Shown in pieces: positions 18,890-26,479 of a DNA stretch of 26,479 bases. A program made the translations under genes and the position numbers. Source of the stretch: Chara braunii. Taxonomy: Eukaryota; Streptophyta; Charophyceae; Charales; Characeae. The notes under the pieces are model-generated. The model made no database searches. It saw only the letters and a program-made list of their open reading frames with translations, and had not been told where the DNA came from. Position 1 is the first letter of the stretch. Each line of letters opens with the position of its first letter. The stretch spans positions 2,696,255-2,722,733 of the forward strand of contig BFEA01000150.1 in assembly GCA_003427395.1 (NCBI GenBank), read 5' to 3'.

Positions 18890-19896
18890 CTCCCAAAAGA
18901 CAGACCTTAAAACCCAGCCAGCCAAAACTAACAGTAATGTCATGGGATGTCAATGGTTTGGTGACAAATTTATCCAACACGGACAAATGGGACAATATGA
19001 CCAAATATCTCAACTGGTACACTAAGAATCCGCCAGACATAGTATGTGTCCAGGAAACCCATCCGACCAATTCCATTGAGCACAAGGCAACGATTAAGGA
19101 AATCCTAACATAACTTAAATACATCCAGGCAGGATACCGGGCTCCGTCACCAAAAACAGGCTCAGCAAGCACAACCATACTCTGGCACAAAAATTCGAAA
19201 GCAACCAGTTTCCTTAGTGCAACGGAAGTCAGAATAGATGAAGAAGAAGGAAGATGGATAGAAATCCATTTCACTTACAAAGAAGAAAACCTACAATTAA
19301 TAAGCCTATACGCTCCCAATGATCCCAACCGAAGACAAACCTTTACATAACATAGTTGAAAGATGTAACAACCAAAAACACCTATTCTGGCAGGTGATTG
19401 GAACACCACACTAGAACCGTGTAGAGATAGGATCTCATGTTCGCAAAGAGGCAGGGATGACTCAGTTCTGGCAGAGGCACAAGTGATACATGCTTTTATG
19501 ATGGAAAGGAATCTAATGGAACCACTAAGAACAACACAACCAGAAACAAACAGATACACATATAGGAAGAAAAATAGAACCCAACATATAACGAGTTCTG
19601 CAATAGACTACTTCCTCATTTCTGAATCTCTTAGAGGCACAGTTCATGGTACAAGCCTAGGAAAACTTTCGTACCACAACAGTCTCGACCACACACCCGT
19701 CTTTCTAAACCTCCTATTTGATCCTGGACTACAGAAAGACACTAGCTTCTTCAAAATAAACAACTCACTACTACCTACTAAAGAAATGAAAGAAGCAATA
19801 GTATATGCTTGCATAAATGCGGAGAGGGAAGGAGCGGATTACCCACAACTAGTTGCCACCTATCTCAAGCAGCCTCGTCAGCCTCTAGGAAAATAG
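18890..19896 (+). pseudogene. ORF2: LINE ORF2, EEP endonuclease domain
   Basis: In one main frame: VMSWDVNGL (Asn of the EEP motif), DIVCVQETH (catalytic Glu), a TAA at 19111, SLYAPNDPNRR, a short scrambled stretch with stops (about 19348-19370), AGDWNTTLEP (catalytic GDWN, about 19393), SAIDYFLIS, and SLDHTPVFL in place of the usual SDHxPV. The enzyme nicks target DNA to prime reverse transcription. The Asp-His pair of the last motif is retained. The domain is complete in order but interrupted. The start codon of ORF2 is not defined; ATG 18937 lies just before the SW-NVNGL-type motif. Confidence 0.9.
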
Positions 19897-21757
19897 CAGC
19901 CAAGAGGAATCAATGGTTAAAATATTTAGAAGCAGTAGTGAATTTGGAAGAAAGAAACCTCATAAATAACCCAGGAGAGATAATCTACGAGGAGCTCCTA
20001 ACAAGATCCAAAGCAGAACTAGCCAATTGGAACACGTGGAGGAATAAGGGACTACGCATGTGAGCTAGAATCAAGGAATGGGAAGAAGGAGAAAAAATGA
20101 CTAAGTTAGTTTTCCAAAATGGGAAGAAGGAGAAAAAATGATAAGTTAGTTTTCCAAAATGGGAAGAAGGAGAAAAAATGACTAAGTTATTTTTCCAAAC
20201 AGTTAAAGCAAGGGGAAGAAACGCAACCATTCGTTTGCTAAGAGGAGAGGAAGGACTGATGTCAAACCCGAAAAAAAATGTTATTTATAGCTGAATCTTT
20301 TTACAAAAACCTTTATACATCCAGAACCGAGAAACCAACGCCAAGATCAGTTCCCCAGGCAAGAGAGAAATTCACCAAACATGTAGATAAAACAACCTGG
20401 CCAACCAATTAGATAAACCCATAACCATTGAAGAAATTAAAAAAAAACGTGGATTCGATGAAACCAATGAAAACACCAGGGTTAGGCGGTCTATCCAAAG
20501 AATTTTGGCAAACCTACTGGCCATTCTTGGGAGAAAAATTCTGCAACTTCACGAGAACGAGACCAACAAACATTAGGAACTATAGCCCAGTTACTCTTCT
20601 AACAGTGGCTTACAAAATCCTAGTCAAACTCCTAGCTAATAGGATTAGGAACATTCACCAAATCCTGCTTCCACATAGACCAAACGGGTTTCATCCCAGG
20701 CAGATTCATATTAGACAATGTAATGACACTAGCAAAATCAGTAAGATACATCAATGACAAGAAAATCAACGCAGCCATACTCTTCTTTGATTTCGAAAAA
20801 ACATATGACCAGGTCAATTGGGACTTCTTACAACAATGCATGGAGAAAATGGGGATGGGCCCCATCTTTCAGAAGTGGGTTAAAATTTTGTACAATGACA
20901 CTCTGGGAGCAATGCAAGTAAACAGACACATATCCAACACTTATAGGATGTCTAGATCAGTGAGACAAGGCGATCCACTAGCAGCACCGATCTTCCTCTT
21001 TGTAATGGAGGCCATAGCCTCATTTCTCAGAAAAGATCCCTCCATAAAAAGGATCACGTCGCCATCAGAGGACAATACCCGCAACCTTACCATTCCCCCC
21101 ACCATCCTTTTCACTGATGACCTGATAGTGTTAATTAGAGCTACTAACTCCTTCTTCGAGGCCCTCACGAGAACAATGAATGCATACCAGCTGGCCTCAG
21201 AAATGTGGATCAACTGGCAAAAACCAGTAGGTTGGTGGCTAACAAACGACAACATTGAACCCCCTCAGTCCTCGCCGGAAGGCATGACATGGTCTGACCC
21301 CAACATCCCAATGAGATTTCTGGGAATCCGACTTAGCAAAGAAGGAGCAGCTGCAGAAATGGCACCTAGCCTGCTTGCAAAAATGATCACAAAACTTAAT
21401 GCATGGGAGAAGGTTCACACCTCACTATTCGGACGAGCCGTAATTCTAAATACATCCATCTTCTCAACGATGTGGTACGTTGCAGCCTTTTGGAACCCTG
21501 ACCACAGGGCGATGAATGATCTCAAAAAGAAAGCAACAGCCTACCTATGGACAGGGGATCCCTCTAGACAACACTTCATAACCAAGGTCACGTGGCATTA
21601 TGTCACAAGGGAGAAAAGCCCTACAAACCAAATGGATACTCAAATTGCTAACTTCACCCAGCCTCCCATGGAGGGAGCTGGCTCTAGAGGGGATTCAACA
21701 CCTCCCTGCTTACAGCACTCCACTGAAGATGGAAGGCTCGTTTTGGTTAATGAGTAA
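19897..21757 (+). pseudogene. ORF2: LINE ORF2, reverse transcriptase domain
   Basis: After the linker and the triplicated segment, RT blocks follow: KTPGLGGLSKEFWQTYW, then RNYSPVTLL with YKILVKLLANRI, a frameshift near 20700, then FFDFEKTYDQVNW (catalytic Asp), SRSVRQGDPLAAPIF, and ILFTDDLIVL at about 21110 with both catalytic Asp (F-T-D-D instead of F-A-D-D). Between EKFCNFT and RTRPTNIRNY the spacing is short against other L1 RTs, so an internal deletion of some tens of codons is likely near 20545. The thumb continues to about 21757. RT copies LINE RNA at the nicked target. Confidence 0.92.
20077..20197. repeat. About 40-bp tandem triplication inside LINE ORF2
   Basis: AATGGGAAGAAGGAGAAAAA begins at 20077, 20118 and 20158 (periods 41 and 40). 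The last copy leads into the normal ORF2 sequence TKLFFQTVKARGRN. The lengths shift the frame. Confidence 0.9.
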
Positions 21758-23348
21758 ATCGTGGTCAATGAAACGAAAATCACCAATCATGCAACAAACT
21801 AAAGGAGGATCAAGACTACACTTCTGGAGGAATATCATCAAGGCTTGGAGATAAATTTTCCCCGCTAAGGTAAGAAACCCACAAAACAAAAGGAAATCCT
21901 CAGACAACCATTATTCTGCAACCCCATGGATAACTGAGGACGAGGACAAACCCTTTACGCTAACCACAAAAGACACAAGATGGGAGCTTGGCTAGAAAAA
22001 GGAATATGGTGGGTGAAACACATATGGGATGACAACAAGAAAGAGTGGATGGAGGAAAAACAGTTGAGAAGCACACTCAAAGGATGCCACTGTTTAGCGA
22101 ACAACCTACAACAAATAACTGCCAACATTCCCCCAGAATGGATGCCAACCCTCAAAAACAATAGACAATGGGCAAGGGGCGACTGGGCGGTAATGACACA
22201 CCTTCCCCCTACTACACGTATTGTTGTACAAGGAACAGGCAGAAGGGAAGGCTAACTGGATCACTTTCACTATGCACATAATAGAAGACCCACATAAGGA
22301 CTACAGCAGAGTAAACAAAACTAGTGAAGGTCAGGTCACAGTCAGAGAAGACCATCTCAGAAAAGTAAGAGTAGTAGAAAATGACAATCTAACCCTTTAT
22401 AATCCACAAACTGCGCTAGAAAATTTAGAGGTTGACCCAGCAGAATGGGCATGGAATCAGAAACAGAGAACCACAGGAATTAATCTAAAACTTAACATCC
22501 TACTATACACCACAAGCCTAGGATACAAATTAAGAAGAAGATCAACAAACCCTGACCCAGTGATATCAGAGAGATGGTCGAATCACCTACAAGCGGACCC
22601 AGAAAAATTTACTCAGATATCATGGAACCAATTAGCCATAATCCACTCTCCCAAATTCAGAAGTCTTCAATGGCTCATTCTCTACCTCGCTGTCCCACTA
22701 GATCAATGGCTAAATGTGAGAACAAGAAAAGAAGACAGAAGCCCACTAAAAGAGCTTTGCGCCATATGTACAGAAGGNNAGATAGAGGACCTTTATCACT
22801 GCTTTTTCAGATGCCCAAGAATACAACGCCTATGACAAAGAATTAGGAAGCTTTGGGACAAAACGTCTACCCTAGAATTCACTAACAATCCCATCCTCCT
22901 ACTACTAGGCTTCAATATAGCAAAAGAATGGCCTAACTTAGAAAACAATTTCTTTCAAATCATCAGAAAGGCTGCAATTTGGACCATCTGGAGGAAGAGA
23001 TGCCAGGAGACAATAGAGAAGCAACCAATGCACAATCAGGAAGCGTGGGCTCTATTTCAACAGCAGGTGGAAACATAACTCTGGGTTCTATGGCGCAGAG
23101 AGAGGAAGAGAATGAGAAAAGATGAAACAAGAGCAAAAGAGCACAAAAGCAAATTCGAGACCAACTTCCTGGCAGGAGGTAAAATTGCAAGGATCAAAGG
23201 TCACAGTCTAGTCTTCACACTTCGGGAAAGAAGCACTCACACTCTCTTATCAGCATCCCAGAATCTTTTAACATCCACATGGAATCTGCATAGAAAGGCA
23301 CAACCAAAGAACTTCAGGAAAACAGAAGTAGGGGCACAAACAAGATAA
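21758..23348 (+). pseudogene. ORF2: LINE ORF2 C-terminal region with zf-RVT zinc finger
   Basis: Frames 21600-21854, 21980-22255 and 22221-22835 join by shifts. LCAICTE, two ambiguous bases, then EDLYHCFFRCPRIQRL form the Cys/His pattern of the zf-RVT domain of plant LINEs (about 22750-22830). A TGA at 22833 stands where Trp is usual. The frame then goes on with AAIWTIWRKRC, typical of the segment after zf-RVT, and a basic Lys/Arg tail to about 23340. Confidence 0.85.
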
Positions 23349-24011
23349 GGAGACTAGTACAGCTACTAGAGAAAATTGGTTTAGTCCAGCTCAAACACAG
23401 ACAAATATGTTTAATAATAACACCAAATAAAGATTCCTAGGGTTTAAGGTTTGACCACGTATTACATCCAAGTTTTAAATGGTACAGGATAACTTAGGCA
23501 GGAGTTCAAGGTGGTGCATCCAGTTTTTTTCAGTCTAGCATTATAAAGCAAGTTTTAAATGGTACAGGATAACTTAGGCAGGAGTTCAACGTGGTGCATC
23601 CTCCCTTGAGGAATTAAAACCAAGGCTAGATAGACAAGGGTTTAGGGTTAGGACAGTCTCAAGACAAGTAGGGTTTAAAGCTCCAGGACCTTAAGAAATC
23701 CACAAGGGCCCATGATTGCTCTAGCATGACACACGGACCCAACAGCATTGCAGCTGAGAGGAGCAGGACTGTGACCAGTGAGATTAGCAAGGGCCTTCCA
23801 GATTAAGCATCTCAGGCTAACTTAAGCAGGGGGGAGAGGGGGTATATCCTTCCACAAGGAAGCAATCAATGCTGCCCACTCGGGCCTCCCAGCCAAAATG
23901 GGGAGGAGCGTGCATGAGTTTCCCATGTATTCCATATTGACTTGCCTGGGGAATAGGAACCAGACTGTCGCTCCCCAGAATGGCAGGAGCCAGAACCAAG
24001 AGGTTCTGTTT
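23349..24011 (+). other. LINE 3' untranslated region (probable)
   Basis: No coding signal. An AATAAA polyadenylation signal lies at 23426-23431 but no A-run follows it there. The 52-bp duplication (23470-23601) and a short telomere-like GGGTTTAGGGTTAGG (about 23638-23652) lie inside. The region ends at the poly(A) run. Confidence 0.5.
23470..23601. repeat. 52-bp direct repeat, 80-bp period
   Basis: AAGTTTTAAATGGTACAGGA begins at 23470 and 23550. The copies are identical over about 52 bp except one base (AAGGTGG/AACGTGG). They are separated by 28 bases. Confidence 0.9.
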
Positions 24012-24032
24012 AAAAAAAAAAAAAAAAAAAAA
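24012..24032 (+). other. Poly(A) tract (A21), LINE tail
   Basis: 21 consecutive A residues follow the LINE 3' region. The exact 14-base repeat of 4942-4955 begins in its last A residues. This is the expected structure of target-primed reverse transcription. Confidence 0.7.
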
Positions 24033-24043
24033 CTGAGCATGAA

Positions 24044-24447
24044 CAGGCATGACAGGCTAAAAAACTGAACCTCGAAAATGGGGGAAGACTATCCTAAAGT
24101 GCTGTATGAAGATGCAACATCCATGTAGCAATGGCTAGTTTTGTTTCTCATTTCATGATTCAGGAGTTGTGGCATAGTTTTCTCCATTCTTTCTCTCTCT
24201 GTCGAGTTCTCTTTGCAGTTAGGTTTTGGTTTCTTACTGGAGCCTACCATCAGGTATTGCAGGGGCTGTTGTAAGCTCGGTCGTGAGATGTGGGGATCAG
24301 ACGTTGTGAATTCTGGGAGCACATAGCATGGGATGCAGGGTGGGGGACGGTGGGTAGGTGAGTTGTGAATTGAGTACATCGTTTTTCTTGTATGTTTTTG
24401 CCTGCTTTGTTTATGTCAACTTTGTGAGTATAATTTCTTGTCTTATC
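24044..24447. other. Unassigned sequence, probably host flank
   Basis: No recognised coding sequence. A minus-strand open frame (24089-24379) shows no domain. If the LINE and solo LTR are removed, it joins 4941 on the left and 25112 on the right. Confidence 0.4.
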
Positions 24448-25111
24448 AATAGTGCAAGGAAAATGAGAGAGAGCGAAATGACAGAAATCCAGAGTGCAAA
24501 ATCACATTGAAAGCCAGCAAGTCCAACACTGTCCAGAAAGCAGAAATGCACTGATATTCCACCAACGGAGAACCAAATCACTGCATCCGAATGTCAATGA
24601 GGGCATACTCTTCAAGCCAAGCCCGCTACGAGGGCTGGCTACGGCACTGCCCTCAGCAGCGCCTCTCCTCCCGCATGACCGCACGCGTGCGCACACTTAC
24701 CCCTAGCTCTAATGCAGCAGCCCGTGAGCGCTAGCTCCACAATCGCTGCCGCATCTGCACGCAAGTGCCCGACACCGGACACTGAGCCCGGCCCTTCCTA
24801 TCTGGAACGTGGCAGGTGCTTTCCGTGTGCTTCCGGTAGCCTTAGTCTCAGCCAAAGTGTCTGTGCCCAGGCCCGTTCAGACAGTGGCCTGGGACCGAAT
24901 TGGTTAGGCATGCCCAACCACCCAGGCACAAATGTGCGGTGCTCCCTGCTTCGACCACGTTGCTGGAAGAGCCTGGAAGGCTCCCTAATATTTTGGATTG
25001 CAAAATTTGACAAACTCAGGGCACATTGAGACTCAGGGGGGCCCGCCTTCACTTAGGGCGGGCACGCGCCTGCTGCAGGACCTTGAGCCGAGGGGTAAAC
25101 CCTCACAATAG
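24448..25111 (-). mobile_element. Solo LTR, related to the Ty3/gypsy LTR, with TSD
   Basis: Read on the minus strand, 25106 to 24453 follows the LTR of the full element: GTGAGG start, CGCCCTAAGTGAAGGCGGGC, a GGGCGCTGCTAAGGGCAGTG-like block, GTGCATTTCTGCTTTC, and a CATTTTCCTTGCA-type end. At 654 bp it is shorter and clearly diverged, so it is a sister subfamily. AATAG flanks both sides (24448-24452 and 25107-25111). No internal sequence is present, so it arose by LTR-LTR recombination. Confidence 0.88.
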
Positions 25112-25199
25112 TTCACTTGGAAGTTGAATGTGTCTGTTTTGGTTGACGGTTGTGGTGTTAGTAACAGGTGTAATTTTAAGAATGTCCATGTGATAGTTA

Positions 25200-25246
<47 letters not shown>

Positions 25247-25657
25247 TGTACGATTAATCATCAAGAGAGAAAAAATCAAGGGAAAAAAAGGAATGAGAAA
25301 ATTGGGGGGGTACCAAATTATTTGACCTCCCCTTCTTCAGTGAATTTTACACTTTGTATTAATTTGCAAGTATTTTACTATTTTAGACTTTTTACTAGTT
25401 TTTAGTGCTATTTTTTAATTTATCATTAAACCAGGAAATTTTCTAGGAATGTATCCTATGTGCACAGGAACTTGTATGTCGGGTTGGCCAGTTCCTCTTA
25501 ATCCGTTCTAGTGGAACCTCACCCCTGGATTTTGCTTGGACTTAACGATTGGAAACTACAATTGGTTAACATCAGCAGGTGTCAACTTTTATGGATGGTA
25601 CACGACCGGTCCTCGTGAGGAGAATTGACTGTGTCCTGTGAGCTGTGGTTTTTGCAG
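25112..25657. other. Host intron or intergenic sequence with TG microsatellite
   Basis: A (TG)n run of about 21 units spans 25203-25245, followed by T/A-rich sequence. The 3' end is TGGTTTTTGCAG, a good splice acceptor. I interpret it as an intron of the cyclic-nucleotide-binding gene. Confidence 0.6.
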
Positions 25658-25792
25658 ATCAATCACTTATATCGAAGCGACTATTTTGGAGAGAGAGCAC
25701 TTTTTACGGAAGAGCCACGAACGGCAACTGTGGTGGCAATGGGATCTATCCCACTTGTATGCTTAACTCTCAAGCGTGACGTGTTTGTTCAG
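25658..25792 (+). CDS. Internal exon: cyclic-nucleotide-binding domain, cGMP type
   Basis: A 135-base exon (45 codons, phase 0 at both ends) lies between TTTTTGCAG (acceptor) and CAG/GTCAGT (donor). It encodes the phosphate-binding cassette of a CNB domain: DYFGERALFTEEPRTATVVA. The Glu of F-G-E contacts the ribose 2'-OH and the Arg of P-R-T contacts the cyclic phosphate. The Thr right after that Arg is the residue that favours cGMP over cAMP in cGMP-dependent kinases (PKA has Ala). The following VCLTLKRDVFVQ fits the start of the C-terminal helix region. The exon is intact. It most resembles PKG-type kinases, including plant PP2C/CNB/kinase fusions; the kinase part is not in this window, so another CNB protein is possible. 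Other exons were not found. Confidence 0.88.
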
Positions 25793-26226
25793 GTCAGTTT
25801 GGATGATACTCTGAGAGTGTGACATAATGAAATCTGTTTTTCAGAACTTTTCCAGCTGGCTCACATAAGGATTGCCTGAATCTTTGTGGGCTGCACACCC
25901 CCTCTTTTGCATTTTTTTCTTTTTTCTTTTTGGCTATCAGTCTATCACCCCACTAATTTTAGGCAATGGCTTAGAACGTAGAAGTTAGAACTCGTTAGGG
26001 GGATACCCACGGGAAAGTACAGGTTAATGGATTCGTTTTGCACAGTTGCAGACTAATGTGATCAGTTCGGTAGGTCGTTCTGCTGGCGGATTCTTTCTTG
26101 CTTATGATGCCCTTCTTGAGGAAAGACCTTTCCATTGAAAGGCTCTTTGGTCGATTACCAGCACTCGGGGAAGATATCATTCCCCTTGGTTTCTTTTTGC
26201 AAAATTCAGCTTTCCGACTACCTTTG
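25793..26226. other. Intron sequence downstream of the CNB exon
   Basis: Starts GTCAGT; T-rich, with no further exon recognised. An imperfect hairpin GAAAGACCTTT/GAAAGGCTCTTT lies near 26119-26146. Confidence 0.5.
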
Positions 26227-26319
26227 TCCCCCGAATACAACGTACGGTCATTATAGCTATATTTAGACTGAAAGATACCCCAAATACAGCTATACGGACC
26301 GTACATTGTATTTGGGGGA
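26227..26319. repeat. Foldback (long inverted repeat), 93 bp
   Basis: Arms TCCCCCGAATACAACGTACG (26227 on) and CGTACATTGTATTTGGGGGA (to 26319) pair with about 2 mismatches over 23 bases. The pairing resumes inside (TATAGCTATATTT against AAATACAGCTATA), giving arms of about 37 bases around a loop of about 17. It resembles a foldback or MITE end. Confidence 0.75.
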
Positions 26320-26479
26320 AAACGGTAACTTCCCAAATGAAAGTTGGGTGGTGGTCTGATGAACTGCTACCTACTCACGATGAGGGTGGTCTGATGAACT
26401 GCCACCTACTCACGATGAGGCTGGTGAGGGATTCCCCGTACATTGTATTGGGGGGAAAAAAGTAGCTTCCCAAATGAAA
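26301..26479. repeat. Direct repeats around a 35-bp tandem duplication
   Basis: GTACATTGTATTTGGGGGAA with AACTTCCCAAATGAAA (26301-26341) recurs as GTACATTGTATTGGGGGGAA with AGCTTCCCAAATGAAA (26438-26479, cut by the window end). Between them a 35-base unit beginning GGTGGTCTGATGAACTG is duplicated at 26350 and 26385. Confidence 0.85.

Larger units (their letters stand above)
15150..24032 (+). mobile_element. L1-type LINE, long but inactive; 5' border uncertain
   Basis: The plus strand carries 5' tandem units, an ORF1 region with a CCHC-like knuckle, an ORF2 with EEP endonuclease, reverse transcriptase and zf-RVT, and a 21-base poly(A) run at 24012-24032. EEP nuclease plus RT plus zf-RVT is the domain set of plant L1-clade LINEs. 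Every frame has stops or shifts. A 14-base direct repeat (4942-4955 and 24030-24043) suggests that the original insertion extends left to 4956, with the LTR element nested in it. Two Ns lie at 22778-22779. Without a consensus, the left border given here (start of clearly LINE-like sequence) is conservative. Confidence 0.85.

Noticed and set aside
23638-23652. Telomere-like GGGTTTAGGGTTAGG
   Set aside because: Only about two units, one of them irregular; too short for an interstitial telomere.
25124-25405. Open frame across the TG microsatellite
   Set aside because: Mostly Cys-Val repeats from (TG)n; it lies in the intron upstream of the CNB exon.
26116-26146. Hairpin AAAGACCTTTC/GAAAGGCTCTTT as a terminator or RNA gene
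   Set aside because: Imperfect and inside an intron, with no supporting context.

Overview
This is a eukaryotic, repeat-dominated window, most likely from a streptophyte (green alga or land plant). Three things support that: a retrotransposon primer-binding site complementary to plant initiator tRNA-Met (TGGTATCAGAGC), an L1-type LINE whose second ORF ends in a plant-style zf-RVT zinc finger, and an exon with GT/AG borders coding for a cyclic-nucleotide-binding domain. A charophyte such as Chara is my guess; I cannot prove it without a search. I see no prokaryotic operon, CRISPR array or intact protein-coding gene.

Layout: (a) 1-4950 is mostly unassigned sequence rich in short tandem duplications and perfect hairpins. 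It holds a minus-strand U6 snRNA-derived sequence fused behind a tRNA-like (box A/box B) head at about 708-905, and the decayed start of a second retroelement gag at 3950-4276. (b) 4951-6188 is A- and C-rich unassigned sequence ending in an AT-rich minisatellite. (c) 6194-15094 is a complete but dead Ty3/gypsy LTR retrotransposon: two LTRs of about 1.0 kb, PBS, gag, protease, reverse transcriptase, RNase H, integrase, a chromodomain-like tail and a polypurine tract. It is flanked by the 5-bp duplication CTTAT and lies inside the minisatellite. (d) About 15150-24032 is a large dead LINE: four tandem 5' units, a long ORF1 region with a CCHC-like knuckle, and ORF2 with EEP endonuclease, reverse transcriptase and zf-RVT, ending in a 21-base poly(A) run. 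A 14-base direct repeat at 4942-4955 and 24030-24043 suggests that the LINE may begin near 4956 and that the LTR element is nested inside it. (e) 24453-25106 is a solo LTR of a related family in reverse orientation, with the perfect 5-bp duplication AATAG. (f) 25112-26479 is host gene sequence: a 45-codon exon (25658-25792) of a probable cGMP-binding protein or cGMP-dependent kinase, within introns that carry a TG microsatellite and a foldback element.

All transposon reading frames carry stops and frameshifts, several caused by short exact tandem duplications. The most useful observations are the tRNA-like/U6 chimera, the non-TG LTR start supported independently by two insertions, the nested-LINE hypothesis, the small TIR element inside the LINE, and the cGMP-type exon.
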